Under the pieces are notes generated by a model. The model saw nothing but the letters and a program-made list of their open reading frames with translations, ran no database searches and was not told where the DNA came from. A DNA stretch of 58,452 nucleotides from Bacteroidetes bacterium UBA6221 (GTDB taxonomy: Bacteria > Bacteroidota > Bacteroidia > Chitinophagales > Chitinophagaceae): contig DISB01000014.1 of the NCBI GenBank assembly GCA_002421685.1, positions 47,679 to 106,130 on the forward strand. The letters run 5' to 3'. How positions within the stretch are numbered: the first letter of the stretch is position 1; the number at the start of each line of letters is the position of its first letter. Positions 26,502 to 35,890 of this stretch are shown here, piece by piece. The position numbers and the translations under genes are program-made.

Positions 26502-27317
26502 ATGTCAACACATAAAGAGATTACTAAGGTTACGACCAATACCTTGCAGCGCATGAAGCAGCAGGGAGAAAAGATATCTATGCTGACGGCATACGATTAC
26601 TCCATGGCGAAGATTTTCGATGATGCAGGTATTGATGTTTTGCTTGTAGGCGATAGCGCGTCAAACGTTATGGCGGGGCATGAAACTACTCTGCCTATCA
26701 CACTCGACCAGATGATATATCATGCACAGAGCGTTGTGCGGGCCATCAATCGTTGCCTGGTGGTAGTGGATATGCCTTTTGGTACCTACCAGGGCAACAG
26801 TAAAGAAGCGCTGAACTCAGCCATACGTATCATGAAAGAGACGGGCGCGCATGCCATCAAGCTGGAGGGCGGGGGAGAAGTAGTGGAGTCAGTAAAACGT
26901 ATTATAAGTGCCGGCGTACCTGTTATGGGACACCTGGGACTTACGCCGCAGTCTATCTATAAGTTTGGTACCTATGTAGTACGCGCCAGGGAGGATGCTG
27001 AAGCTGAGGAACTGGTAGAGAACGCCCATAAGTTGCAGGAGGCGGGGTGCTTTTCCATAGTGCTTGAGAAAATACCCGCTACGCTTGGCAAACGGGTAGC
27101 CGACGAACTGAAAATTCCTATCATAGGTATTGGCGCGGGTATGCACGTGGATGGGCAGGTGCTGGTGATGCACGATATGCTGGGCATCAACAAGGAATTC
27201 TCGCCGCGATTCCTGCGCAGGTACCTCAACCTGTACGACCAGATAAAAGATGCCACGCAACGTTACATATCAGACGTTAAGAGCAAGGATTTCCCCAACG
27301 AGCAGGAACAATACTAA
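26502..27317 (+). CDS. panB: 3-methyl-2-oxobutanoate hydroxymethyltransferase
   Basis: The 271-residue enzyme makes ketopantoate from 2-oxoisovalerate and methylene-THF, the first step of pantothenate synthesis. Motifs are MLTAYDYSMAKIFDDAGID, LLVGDSASNVMAGHETTLPI with the metal Asp, VVVDMPFGTYQ, AIKLEGG and GHLGLTPQS. The YggS-type gene follows after eight bases, so they are probably co-transcribed. panC and panD are not in the window. Confidence 0.97.
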   Translation: MSTHKEITKVTTNTLQRMKQQGEKISMLTAYDYSMAKIFDDAGIDVLLVGDSASNVMAGHETTLPITLDQMIYHAQSVVRAINRCLVVVDMPFGTYQGNSKEALNSAIRIMKETGAHAIKLEGGGEVVESVKRIISAGVPVMGHLGLTPQSIYKFGTYVVRAREDAEAEELVENAHKLQEAGCFSIVLEKIPATLGKRVADELKIPIIGIGAGMHVDGQVLVMHDMLGINKEFSPRFLRRYLNLYDQIKDATQRYISDVKSKDFPNEQEQY

Positions 27318-27325
27318 GAGAAATT

Positions 27326-27997
27326 ATGGTAGATGCTACTATATGGAAGAGGATAAAAGAAGAGACAGCAGAACAGGGTGTTACGCTGGTGGCTGTATCG
27401 AAGAAGAAGCCTGTCGGTGATATAGAAGAACTGTATAAGCTGGGGGAACGAAACTTTGGCGAAAACTATGTGCAGGAACTGATAGAGAAACAGCCGCTGT
27501 TGCCCGGTGATATTCATTGGCATTACATAGGTCATCTGCAGACCAATAAAGTAAAATATATAGCTAAGTTCGTCCATCTTATTCACGCAGTGGATAGTTT
27601 TAAGCTGCTGCAGGAGATTGACAAGCAGGCTGGAAAGCATGAACGTGTAATTGATGTCCTTCTACAATTGCATGTGGCCGAAGAAGAAACAAAGCATGGC
27701 CTGGATAATACAGAGCTCGTCGAGTTTCTGGACACGTACGAAGCGCAGAAAGCACAATTGTCCCATGTGCGCATACGCGGCCTGATGGGCATGGCCACCT
27801 TTACCGACGATATGGAGCAGGTGCGCAGGGAATTCAGGCAGATAAAGAATATGCACAATTTTGTAAGGGACAGCTATTTTATCACGAAAGACTATTTCAA
27901 TACCTGTTCTATGGGTATGAGCAGCGATTATAAAATAGCGATAGAAGAGGGCAGCACGATGGTGCGTATTGGCAGCAGTATCTTTGGAGAGCGTTGA
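27326..27997 (+). CDS. YggS-family pyridoxal phosphate homeostasis protein
   Basis: The 223-residue protein is a single-domain alanine-racemase-fold PLP carrier. Lys26 in LVAVSKKKP binds PLP. Other signatures are GERNFGENYVQEL, HWHYIGHLQTNKVKYI, GLMGMATF, CSMGMSSDYKIAIEEGSTMVRIGSSIFG. It balances PLP and affects amino-acid and CoA metabolism in other bacteria, which fits its coupling to panB. Confidence 0.96.
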   Translation: MVDATIWKRIKEETAEQGVTLVAVSKKKPVGDIEELYKLGERNFGENYVQELIEKQPLLPGDIHWHYIGHLQTNKVKYIAKFVHLIHAVDSFKLLQEIDKQAGKHERVIDVLLQLHVAEEETKHGLDNTELVEFLDTYEAQKAQLSHVRIRGLMGMATFTDDMEQVRREFRQIKNMHNFVRDSYFITKDYFNTCSMGMSSDYKIAIEEGSTMVRIGSSIFGER

Positions 27998-28004
27998 TAG
28001 TTTT

Positions 28005-29210
28005 TTACCTGGAGCCCGTACGCACCTGCAGCCACCTGTAGCCTGCAATGGCCACAAGGCACAAACCGCTGATAACCCACCAAAGCATATCAAATCCGCC
28101 ATATTGTGCTATTAATGCACCCAGTCCCGGCCCGATAACCTGCGCCACGGCCCAACTCATGGTAAACAATGCGGCATATTGTCCCCGGTTGCTGTTGTTG
28201 GCGCGGTCTATCCAATATGTATTCATAAATGGCATACCTATCATTTCCCCGATAGTGAGCATAACGATAAAAATAAGCGACAATGAAAACATTCCCGGCA
28301 AAACGTTGAGGGCCATAAAGGACAGGGCAACGAGCAGTGTGCCCCACATGATATTGCTGAGCAATCCTCCCTTTCTTTCCAGCCTGTGAACTATCACCAT
28401 CTCCAGGATACCTATCATCAGGCCATTCAATGCCATCACAATGCCTATCTGGTTTTCTCGCATTAGCAGTTCCTTTTTGAAATAGAGGGGTATGGTGGTG
28501 AATGTCTGGAAAAAGCAAATAGCAAATAACGTAGTTAGTACGATAAATATTAAATACGGTTTGTCCTGGTATGCAGTCTTTACAGGCCCAGTATATACTT
28601 CAGGTTTTTTGGCCGATTCTTTGTTTTTGGAAGGCGCCAGCAGCAACCACAATAAAACGGCGGCAGAAATATTGGTTAGGCCGTCTATCCAGAAGAGGAG
28701 GTAGTAGCTTTTACTGGCTACGAAGCCACCCACAGTACCGCCTACTGCCCAGCCCAGGTTGATAGCCAGCCTGTTGAGCGAAAATGAGCGCGTGCGGTTA
28801 CTCTCTTTGCTGAAATGCGCTATTGCCGACGCATTGGCCGGGCGAAATGCTTCGTTGACAAAGCTGAGCATGAACGTGGTGAGCAATATCATATTGTAGT
28901 CCTGCACCTGGCTGAGCACCAGGAACATGACACCACCGCCAAACAGGCTGAATAACTGGACATAGTAGAATCCGAACTTGTCGGTAAGCTTGCCGCCGAT
29001 AAATGCACCGCAAATGGCACCCAGGCCAAACATGGTCATTACGAAACCAGCCTTGCCTATAGACACACCACGGCTCTCGGTCATGTATAGGGTCATAAAA
29101 GGCAATACCATCGTGCCCATCCTGTTTACCAGCATTACCGCCGACAACCACCATGACGAGGGGGAAAGACCCATGTATGCATTTATGTATCCTTTGCCAA
29201 GCTGTTTCAT
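28005..29210 (-). CDS. MFS transporter
   Basis: The 401-residue inner-membrane protein has about 12 transmembrane helices and the MFS loop motif GGKLTDKFGFYYV between helices 2 and 3. SPSSWWLSAVMLVNRMGTMVLPFMTLYMTE is typical of the MdtG/YceI-like drug or sugar efflux branch. Substrate is unknown. A TTG at 29222 is in frame, but it overlaps the -7 box, so the ATG at 29210 is the start. It is convergent with the YggS gene, with a seven-base gap. Confidence 0.92.
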   Translation of the reverse strand: MKQLGKGYINAYMGLSPSSWWLSAVMLVNRMGTMVLPFMTLYMTESRGVSIGKAGFVMTMFGLGAICGAFIGGKLTDKFGFYYVQLFSLFGGGVMFLVLSQVQDYNMILLTTFMLSFVNEAFRPANASAIAHFSKESNRTRSFSLNRLAINLGWAVGGTVGGFVASKSYYLLFWIDGLTNISAAVLLWLLLAPSKNKESAKKPEVYTGPVKTAYQDKPYLIFIVLTTLFAICFFQTFTTIPLYFKKELLMRENQIGIVMALNGLMIGILEMVIVHRLERKGGLLSNIMWGTLLVALSFMALNVLPGMFSLSLIFIVMLTIGEMIGMPFMNTYWIDRANNSNRGQYAALFTMSWAVAQVIGPGLGALIAQYGGFDMLWWVISGLCLVAIAGYRWLQVRTGSR

Positions 29211-29219
29211 AAAGCTGCG

Positions 29220-29227
29220 CAAAGGTA
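29220..29227 (-). promoter_or_regulatory. -7 promoter box for the MFS gene
   Basis: On the minus strand this reads TACCTTTG. It ends nine bases before the ATG at 29210, so the leader is very short. Confidence 0.65.
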
Positions 29228-29280
29228 GAGCAAAGCCATATTAAATGGTAAATAATTTCATGGGTAGATGTATTGCGGAA

Positions 29281-29288
29281 TATATTTG
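29281..29288 (+). promoter_or_regulatory. -7 promoter box for the TlpA-like gene
   Basis: TATATTTG fits TAnnTTTG and lies 31 bases before the ATG at 29320, arguing against the upstream in-frame start at 29245. Confidence 0.55.
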
Positions 29289-29319
29289 TAATTTCAGATT
29301 CTGTCTAAAACGTATAGCT

Positions 29320-30480
29320 ATGAAATATTTGTTTGTAGCAGCTTTCTGTCTCCTTTCTTCACCGGCTAATGCCCAGTATACTGCCCAGGAAATTTTGACC
29401 ATGGCGTCGAAATCTATGAGTATCAGAAGCAGCGTACAGTACCAGGCGAATTGTCTGTATAAGTTCTTTGACGGTGACGATACAATGGCATTCTCAGGAG
29501 CTGTGCAACTGCTGAAGGATGCCCGTGACAGTATTTTTGGCGGCTATGTGCGGTACCAGATGTTCGATACTTTATATAAGCTTTACGACCTGCATGGGAT
29601 ATATGCCGTTAATACAAAAAGCAGGAAGATAGACCGTTTTGACCCGCACAAGGGTGAATATTGGGCCATGACCGGGAACATCCGTCACAATATGGTATGG
29701 GAATATTTCCTGGAGCCTGAAAAATTGTATAAACAGGCGCATGGTACGGCGAAGCTGACATTGTTGGCGGACACAATGTTATCAGGTATTGAATGTTATA
29801 AAGTTCGGCTTGAGTACCCGGATGAGGAAGAATTTTCAGATCGGAACTACACTATATGTGTTACCAAGCATGACAAAGTGCCGATACTTCGATACTGGCA
29901 TATAAAACACCAGGGTAATTATCAATATAGCAGCATAATGGTAACCAACTGCCGTTTTAATTCGTTGCGCCCGGCTGATTTTACAATAGACGCTAAGCAC
30001 AGGAAATACAAGATTGATACATTCAAAAGAGAACCACCTCCTGAACTCTTAAGCCGGGGCACAACGGCGCCAGCCATAAAGGGTCAACATTACCAGGATA
30101 ATATGACGGAGAAGGTAATTGATTTTACCGGGAGGGTGACCTTGCTTGATTACTGGTACATGGCTTGTTTTCCCTGTATCCAGGCCATACCCGCCATTGA
30201 ACGTTTGCATGAAAAATACAAAGACCGTGGTCTCCAGGTGTTGGGTGTCAACCCGGTAGATATCAAAAGATTAGACAAGATGCCCTCATTTTTAGAGTAT
30301 AACGCCATCAAATATCCCATTTGTATGGTAGCGTATGAAATCCCCACAGCTTATAACGTAACGGTGTATCCTACTTTTTATGTAGTGGGGAGAGATGGTA
30401 AAGTTGTGTTCAGCACAGTGGGATTTAACAAGGATACAACCGAAAAAGAACTGGCAAAAGCTATAGAAGACGCATTGTGA
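29320..30480 (+). CDS. Secreted TlpA-like thioredoxin-fold protein with N-terminal beta domain
   Basis: The 386-residue protein has a signal peptide (MKYLFVAAFCLLSSPANAQ). Residues about 20-235 look like a LolA-type beta-sheet domain (inference from strand pattern; no motif). Residues about 250-386 are a TlpA/AhpC-like thioredoxin domain with redox motif CFPC in YWYMACFPCIQAIPAIERLHEKY, then LQVLGVNPVD and VTVYPTFYVVGRDGKVV with the cis-proline. It is probably a periplasmic disulfide reductase. The usual WCxPC is replaced by ACFPC. Confidence 0.86.
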   Translation: MKYLFVAAFCLLSSPANAQYTAQEILTMASKSMSIRSSVQYQANCLYKFFDGDDTMAFSGAVQLLKDARDSIFGGYVRYQMFDTLYKLYDLHGIYAVNTKSRKIDRFDPHKGEYWAMTGNIRHNMVWEYFLEPEKLYKQAHGTAKLTLLADTMLSGIECYKVRLEYPDEEEFSDRNYTICVTKHDKVPILRYWHIKHQGNYQYSSIMVTNCRFNSLRPADFTIDAKHRKYKIDTFKREPPPELLSRGTTAPAIKGQHYQDNMTEKVIDFTGRVTLLDYWYMACFPCIQAIPAIERLHEKYKDRGLQVLGVNPVDIKRLDKMPSFLEYNAIKYPICMVAYEIPTAYNVTVYPTFYVVGRDGKVVFSTVGFNKDTTEKELAKAIEDAL

Positions 30481-30543
30481 TAAGTATCAGCTTTTGTTAC
30501 TGTCCTTATCCTTACCTTTATCAATCAGAAAAAAATAATAACA

Positions 30544-30825
30544 ATGGATATAATTATTCAATCATTAGGATTTACAGCAGGGGAAAAACTTGAATCTTAT
30601 GTCAGGGAAAAACTTGAAAAGGTGGAAAATATGGATGATGGTATTGTGCGTGCCCGTGTGACATTAAAGAAAGGGCAGGAGGTTGCTGACAATCACCATT
30701 GCGATATCAGGCTGGAAGTGCCGGGCAACGACCATTTTGTACAGCGCAGGGCAGACTCTTTCGAAGCGGCTGTGGTGGATGCTGTTGACAATCTGCAAAA
30801 GCAGATCCGCAGAAATAAAGATTAA
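30544..30825 (+). CDS. hpf: Ribosome hibernation-promoting factor (short HPF/RaiA family)
   Basis: The 93-residue protein has the ribosome-binding S30AE fold: MDIIIQSLGFTAGEKLESYVREKLEKVE, then HHCDIRLEVPGNDHFVQRRADSFEAAVVDAVDNLQKQI. It binds the small subunit in stationary phase. Only the short form is present, without the C-terminal dimerisation domain of long HPF. A bidirectional terminator follows. Confidence 0.92.
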   Translation: MDIIIQSLGFTAGEKLESYVREKLEKVENMDDGIVRARVTLKKGQEVADNHHCDIRLEVPGNDHFVQRRADSFEAAVVDAVDNLQKQIRRNKD

Positions 30826-30842
30826 TAACATTACAGTAGAAT

Positions 30843-30873
30843 AATTAAGCCCCGGGAAGCGGGGCTTAATTAT
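30843..30873. terminator. Bidirectional terminator between hpf and leucine dehydrogenase
   Basis: AATTAAGCCCCG (30843-30854) pairs perfectly with CGGGGCTTAATT (30860-30871). It is AT-rich on both flanks and can serve both convergent genes. Confidence 0.85.
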
Positions 30874-30894
30874 TAGTTATAACCAAACAGTCCT

Positions 30895-31965
30895 TTACAT
30901 TCTTGCATTAACTGCTGCAATAGCATCAATCCTGCGTTGGGCTATTTTCATTGCCGCTGCCTGGGTATGTATTTTTTCTGTTTCAGACAGTTGGAATATT
31001 TCCAGTGTACGGTCGTATATCTGCTCTACCTGGCCCATAACGCGCTCGCGATTATAGCCATCCAGTTCTGCGCTCACATTTATCAGTCCGCCTGCATTTA
31101 TCAGGAAGTCGGGGGCGTAGAGGATGCCTTTTTCTATCAGCATCGGGCCGTGTGTGTTTTCAACTTCCAGCTGGTTGTTGGCGGCGCCTGCAATTACCTG
31201 GCACTTCATTTTGCCGATGCTGTCACTGTTAACAGTGGCGCCTAATGCACAAGGTGCGTATATATCCATTTCCATGTTGAAGATGTCATTATTGTTGATC
31301 ACCTTCACTTTATGGAATTTACCGGTAGTTTCTTTCAGCTTAGCATCGCTGATATCGGCAACGTACACTTCAGCGCCTGCTTCTACCAGGCGGCCCACTA
31401 AGTATTGGCCTACGTGGCCTACGCCCTGCACCAGCACCTTTTTCCCAGACAGGTCGTCGTTGCCCCAGGCTTTTTTAGCCGAAGCTTTCATGCCTACAAA
31501 AACGCCATAGGCTGTGAAAGGAGAGGGGTCGCCGCTACCGCCCATGTATTCCGGCACACCGGTCACGTGTTCGGTTTCCATAGCAATATATTCCATATCG
31601 CGGGCAGAGGTATTCACATCTTCCGCGGTGATGTATTTACCATTTAGGCTGTTGACGAATTTGCCATACCGGCGCCACAAGGCTTCCGATTTGATTTTAG
31701 CCGCGTCGCCGATGATGACGGCCTTACCGCCGCCCAGGTTCAGCCCGCTGATTGCTGCCTTGTATGTCATGCCGCGGCTCAGGCGTAGTGCGTCTACCAC
31801 TGCGTCTTCATGACCGGCATAATTCCACAGGCGTGTACCGCCCAGTGCAGGGCCTAAAGTAGTATTGTGTATAGCAATGATAGCATTGAGCCCACTTTTT
31901 GGGTCGTGGCAGAAAACCACCTGCTCATGCTCCAGTTGCTGCATGTGTTGAAAAACGGATTGCAT
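30895..31965 (-). CDS. Leucine (Leu/Val/Phe) dehydrogenase
   Basis: The 356-residue NAD-dependent enzyme deaminates branched-chain amino acids to 2-oxo acids. Motifs include ALGGTRLWNY, the catalytic Lys in MTYKAAISGLNLGGGKAVI, KYITAEDVNTSARDME, TGVPEYMGGSGDPSPFTAYGV, and the nucleotide-binding VLVQGVGHVGQYL. AGGLINVSAELDGYN is near the C-terminus. Function fits with the nearby HMG-CoA lyase of leucine breakdown. It is transcribed from its own promoter. Confidence 0.95.
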   Translation of the reverse strand: MQSVFQHMQQLEHEQVVFCHDPKSGLNAIIAIHNTTLGPALGGTRLWNYAGHEDAVVDALRLSRGMTYKAAISGLNLGGGKAVIIGDAAKIKSEALWRRYGKFVNSLNGKYITAEDVNTSARDMEYIAMETEHVTGVPEYMGGSGDPSPFTAYGVFVGMKASAKKAWGNDDLSGKKVLVQGVGHVGQYLVGRLVEAGAEVYVADISDAKLKETTGKFHKVKVINNNDIFNMEMDIYAPCALGATVNSDSIGKMKCQVIAGAANNQLEVENTHGPMLIEKGILYAPDFLINAGGLINVSAELDGYNRERVMGQVEQIYDRTLEIFQLSETEKIHTQAAAMKIAQRRIDAIAAVNARM

Positions 31966-31985
31966 GTTTTGAAAAAATTAAGGTG

Positions 31986-31993
31986 CAAAACTA
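31986..31993 (-). promoter_or_regulatory. -7 promoter box for leucine dehydrogenase
   Basis: On the minus strand this reads TAGTTTTG, 20 bases before the ATG at 31965. Confidence 0.6.
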
Positions 31994-32071
31994 ACAAATA
32001 AGTTGGGAAATTGCCCGGTGACGAAAATCATCTAAGAACATGATTGTTATAAATATTGTTTTATCGCTATG

Positions 32072-32710
32072 TTATTGCCATTGTATCACTTCATCATCAG
32101 CAATTACGTAGATATTCCTGTATTCGCCTGGTGCGACTTTGTGGCTTCCTGTAAAACTTCCGAATGAGGGTAGTACGAGTTTCTCTTCATCCATACAAAA
32201 ACAGGCGAGCCTCATACTGGTTCTGCCACGACCGCTCAGCGTAATGGATGGATGAATATGCCCGTGCATATAAAACTTGCGGGGATCGCATAATTCATCA
32301 TGACAGAAAACAAACGGTCCGGTATCTAATGTGTTTTCGTGCAAAGTGATGCCGTATGATGTATATGATGCATCAGGCAGTATATCGTGGTTGCCAAGCA
32401 CGAGGTCTATTGCCAATTGATTGTGAGTACTGCGCCAGTGTGAAAATTGCTCTACTTCCTTATTCTCTTTACTGTGAAACATATCACCCGCAATGATCAG
32501 CCGCTCTGTGTTCAAAGACCTCACTAGGGAAGACAATTTAGCTTCGTCGGCTTGCTGCGTGCCGGCTGGTATGGCTATGCCGTTCTTACGAAAGTGGCCT
32601 GTTTTGCCCCAGTGCAGGTCGGCCAATATAAGCGTGCGGCGCGCCGGCCAATAAACGGCCTTTTGGGGCAGCAGGTATAATTGTTCAGACTGTACTGTTA
32701 TTTGCAGCAT
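32072..32710 (-). CDS. pdeM: Ligase-associated DNA damage response endonuclease PdeM
   Basis: The 212-residue calcineurin-type phosphoesterase has all metal motifs: LADLHWGKTGHFRK, IAGDMFHSKEN, LVLGNHDILPD and MHGHIHPSITLSGRG. PdeM is usually encoded with a DNA ligase and a ligase-associated DEXH helicase and exonuclease in a repair cluster. None of these is present here, so the gene is solitary. It probably acts as a Mn-dependent DNA nuclease in end processing. Confidence 0.92.
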   Translation of the reverse strand: MLQITVQSEQLYLLPQKAVYWPARRTLILADLHWGKTGHFRKNGIAIPAGTQQADEAKLSSLVRSLNTERLIIAGDMFHSKENKEVEQFSHWRSTHNQLAIDLVLGNHDILPDASYTSYGITLHENTLDTGPFVFCHDELCDPRKFYMHGHIHPSITLSGRGRTSMRLACFCMDEEKLVLPSFGSFTGSHKVAPGEYRNIYVIADDEVIQWQ

Positions 32711-32717
32711 CGGGCTG

Positions 32718-32725
32718 CAAAACTA
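32718..32725 (-). promoter_or_regulatory. -7 promoter box for pdeM
   Basis: On the minus strand this reads TAGTTTTG, only seven bases before the ATG at 32710; the transcript should be almost leaderless. Confidence 0.6.
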
Positions 32726-32971
32726 CGAATACAATTTTTGCCTCAGCGAACAATTACCGGCGCATGATAATATGCACCGGTAATTGTCCATATACTGAAC
32801 CACCTGAATACATCCAACAAAATGCCCGATCCGTTCCATATTTCATTTCCCGCTTTCATAACACATCGTTTAATAGTATAGACGCAAATACCGTGCAGAA
32901 AGACTAGTGAATACTGTAAAAGTTTTGTAAAGGAATGTATTTGTTAGCCAGGAGATGCAATTACAATAGGG

Positions 32972-33760
32972 TCATTGCAACCTGAAGTTAACCGGCAGGC
33001 TAAAATTTACTTTCACCGCAGTGCCGTTTTGCTTTCCCGGTTTCCATGCAGGCATGGAGTTGACCACCCGTAGAGCTTCTTCGTCGCAACCGGCGCCAAT
33101 GCCCCGCGCAACTTTTGCATGGCTGATACGCCCGTCTTCATTGACCACAAATTGTACGATCACCTTACCCTGCACTCCATTGTGTATCGCCGCTTGCGGA
33201 TATTTTATGGTTTCTCTTAAAAATTTATACATATCACCATTAAAGGAAGGCATTACCTCCACATAGTCGTGGATGGTTGCAGGGGGTTGTGCTATGGGTG
33301 CTACTCCTGTCCCTGTCGTAGCACCGTTAACTACACGGGATGCACCCGGCTCACTGCCATTGGTCGCCGGTCCCGGCTCTCTACCTGCAAAGCTATCTAC
33401 GGGAGGAGGAGACACTGTTACCAGTTCATCGGGGCTAATAACCGGAACGGTGTTTTGAATGGTAGCTGTTGTCGCGGGCGGCTCAGGTTGTGGCATTGGT
33501 TCCGGGGCAGGTGGTTTTACGTCGGGCAATATTTCCGTGATAATTACCGGAGTATTGAATTCTTCAGAGATAGTTTCAGGCTTCTCTTTACCTATCATTG
33601 TCCAGATACAAAAAGCAAGTAGCAGACCCGCCATCATTAAAAAAGAACAGACCATCCGCCGGTCTTCATATTTCCTGAGTGCATAACTACCGTATTGTTT
33701 ATTGCGGTTGTCGAAGAGAATGTCTAAATAGTCAGCCTTTAATATTTCGTTGGTTTCCAT
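32972..33760 (-). CDS. Energy transducer TonB
   Basis: The 262-residue protein begins with the Bacteroidota-type cytoplasmic motif YLDILFDNRNKQYGSYALRK, followed by a transmembrane helix (about 35-56), a Pro-rich periplasmic spacer (PPAPEPMPQPEPPATT) and a TonB C-terminal domain (about 170-262, EVMPSFNGDMYKFLRETIKYP, GKVIVQFVVNEDGRISHAKV, MPAWKPGKQNGTAVKVNFSLPV). It passes proton-motive energy to outer-membrane receptors. No exbB or exbD is adjacent. Confidence 0.94.
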   Translation of the reverse strand: METNEILKADYLDILFDNRNKQYGSYALRKYEDRRMVCSFLMMAGLLLAFCIWTMIGKEKPETISEEFNTPVIITEILPDVKPPAPEPMPQPEPPATTATIQNTVPVISPDELVTVSPPPVDSFAGREPGPATNGSEPGASRVVNGATTGTGVAPIAQPPATIHDYVEVMPSFNGDMYKFLRETIKYPQAAIHNGVQGKVIVQFVVNEDGRISHAKVARGIGAGCDEEALRVVNSMPAWKPGKQNGTAVKVNFSLPVNFRLQ

Positions 33761-33910
33761 AACTGTGGTTTATTATTAAAACGCGGTTATGGAAGCGAAT
33801 CCATGTAATGGTTTGTAATTTGTTTGTCAGGAAAGAACAGGTGTAGTGCCTGGCTATTTTCTGCAACACACCCGTACATATGCAGGTATTGTTAAACGCG
33901 GCAAAATGGA

Positions 33911-33935
33911 AAAGCCACCAGGTTTTGGTGGCTTT
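33911..33935 (-). terminator. Terminator of the BI-1 gene
   Basis: AAAGCCACCA (33911-33920) pairs perfectly with TGGTGGCTTT (33926-33935); on the minus strand the stem ends in TTTT. It lies about 20 bases past the stop at 33956. Confidence 0.75.
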
Positions 33936-33955
33936 CAAAGAAGTATATAGTTTGC

Positions 33956-34699
33956 TTAGTCTCTGCGACCACCAAAGAGGCGCAGCAGATAAACGAATAT
34001 CATTATGAAATCGAGATACAAAGATAATGCGCCGAATATAGCGGCCTTTTTTACCCCAACGGCCGGCAGGCCTTCCTGCTCAATGCCCATGCCTATGTGT
34101 TTGAGCTTCTGCACATCGTACGCGGTAAGGCCTGTAAATACAGCCACACCAACTATACTGATAATATAATCCATCCGTTCGCTGCCCATGAACCAGTTGA
34201 TAACCGTGGCTATAACAATACCTATTACGCCCATCATCATCAGCCTGCCAAACTTAGTCAGGTCCTGGTTGGTAGTATAGCCCAGTACGGCCATAATGCC
34301 AAACATAGCAGCGGCTGCCGCGAAACAGCCCACTACAGAAGCGGCGGTGTAGGTAAGCAGTATAAAGCTGAATGAGATGCCATTTACAGCCGCGTACAAA
34401 AGAAACAGGCCTGTCATGGCCGGTGCTGATAGCCTGTTAAACCCGAAAGACATGAGCATAACGAAACCCAGCGGAGCGAACATTACTATCCAGCCCACAA
34501 TACTCAAACCGGTTTCATTAACAAGGAAACTCATTAAATAAAGGTTGTTGGCAAATAAGTACGCCATCACTGCCGACAGCCCCAATGCGGTAAACATCCA
34601 GGTAAAAACGCTGGCCATAAAGGTCTTGGAAAGTGTGCCGGTTTTTACTTCGCTGCCTATTACTGTATAGTCGCTATAAGGTTTGCTTTGATCGTCCAT
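33956..34699 (-). CDS. Bax inhibitor-1/YccA family membrane protein
   Basis: The 247-residue protein has seven transmembrane helices. Family features are LSKTFMASVFTWMFTALGLSAVMAYLF, FLLYAAVNGISFSFILLTYT, GYTTNQDLTKFGRLMMMGVIGIVIATVINWF and GLTAYDVQKLKHIG. Relatives are pH-sensitive Ca2+ leak channels or FtsH modulators. It has its own promoter and terminator. Confidence 0.95.
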   Translation of the reverse strand: MDDQSKPYSDYTVIGSEVKTGTLSKTFMASVFTWMFTALGLSAVMAYLFANNLYLMSFLVNETGLSIVGWIVMFAPLGFVMLMSFGFNRLSAPAMTGLFLLYAAVNGISFSFILLTYTAASVVGCFAAAAAMFGIMAVLGYTTNQDLTKFGRLMMMGVIGIVIATVINWFMGSERMDYIISIVGVAVFTGLTAYDVQKLKHIGMGIEQEGLPAVGVKKAAIFGALSLYLDFIMIFVYLLRLFGGRRD

Positions 34700-34731
34700 G
34701 TATGTTCCTTTTAATAGATTGCTAATTTAGG

Positions 34732-34739
34732 CAAAGTTA
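34732..34739 (-). promoter_or_regulatory. -7 promoter box for the BI-1 gene
   Basis: On the minus strand this reads TAACTTTG, 32 bases before the ATG at 34699. Confidence 0.55.
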
Positions 34740-34853
34740 CGGTAAGCGCTGTTAATCTTTACATAATAGTCGGGTAATAAGGCTGGTCTTTCCCTCCAGT
34801 TTAATTATATTAGTTCAATCGTACTGTTCCCCCTCTTCAGAAATTTCTATATA

Positions 34854-35822
34854 ATGCTCAGATTGTTTTGCTTATTACAGGTTGCCTTCGTTTGTACTTC
34901 TAACGCACAGGATATTACAGCTATGCCGGAAATATTATACCGGAGTAATTATCATCTGCCCGAAAACGTGCAAGCTGTATATACCATCGATTATAGCATT
35001 CAGTTGCATGAAAGGGTCATGCCCGACTCTACAGTATTTACAGATACTCTTTTAAGCAAGAGTATGGAGCGCAACTATACATTTGACGAGGCGGGCCGCC
35101 TGCTCATTTTGGCAACCGACTCATTTGATAGCAATGGAAGGATCGTGTTAAACAAAAAGACCAGGTGCTATTATGATCAGGGAGGATTAACAGGAGTGAC
35201 AAATATGGAAGGAGACAAAATAACAGATTCTGTATGTATCAGATATAACAGGCATAGGCAAGTTGCAGAACAAGTATATTTCGACAAGAAAGGAAGAAAA
35301 CTCAACCGTGTACAATATTTCTATCGCGGCGGCAACGTATTTAATATAAAGTTACGCGACGAAAATGATTTGCTCGTGAACTTTATACGGTTTGAATGTG
35401 ACGCCCGGGGAAACCTACGGGAAAAAGAACTAAAGAGCAGTGAGATGCAATACCTGTCAAGCTTAAAATACAGTTACGACACGCTGGGCAATGGCAATAT
35501 ACAGATAAATGAATATGACTACCGGGGCACAAAAGTAACAGGCATGCGCGGCAGGGTATTGGATACTAAAGGAAGACTTATAGAATTATCCGTAGCCGAC
35601 TCGAATAAAAGAATTATCGAATCGCGGACGTTGGGCTATAATGATAAGGACCTGCTTGTTTCGGAGTTGGTCTTCACCATGTATAAATATGACTATACCT
35701 ATTCTTACGAATATGACGACAATGGCTACTGGAAGACGAAACGGATGTTTGAGCAAGACAGGCCGGTAAGGAAGATACATCGGGTAATAGAGTATTTTGA
35801 GACGACCGCAAACAGCAATTGA
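34854..35822 (+). CDS. Secreted protein with YD-like repeats, function unknown
   Basis: The 322-residue protein has a signal peptide (MLRLFCLLQVAFVCTSNAQ). The body consists of short beta-hairpin units such as YTFDEAGRLLIL, YFDKKGRKLNRVQYFYRG, FECDARGNLREK, YSYDTLGNGNIQINEY and GRVLDTKGRLIEL, which resemble Rhs/YD repeats but are less regular. There is no T9SS sorting domain. It may be a periplasmic or surface protein. The next gene, also secreted, follows after 68 bases. Confidence 0.8.
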   Translation: MLRLFCLLQVAFVCTSNAQDITAMPEILYRSNYHLPENVQAVYTIDYSIQLHERVMPDSTVFTDTLLSKSMERNYTFDEAGRLLILATDSFDSNGRIVLNKKTRCYYDQGGLTGVTNMEGDKITDSVCIRYNRHRQVAEQVYFDKKGRKLNRVQYFYRGGNVFNIKLRDENDLLVNFIRFECDARGNLREKELKSSEMQYLSSLKYSYDTLGNGNIQINEYDYRGTKVTGMRGRVLDTKGRLIELSVADSNKRIIESRTLGYNDKDLLVSELVFTMYKYDYTYSYEYDDNGYWKTKRMFEQDRPVRKIHRVIEYFETTANSN

Positions 35823-35890
35823 GAGAGGTTTAACAATCTGTATGTACTGATGGCTGACGAAAATCGTTATTTTCACTTTATAGGTTATTA

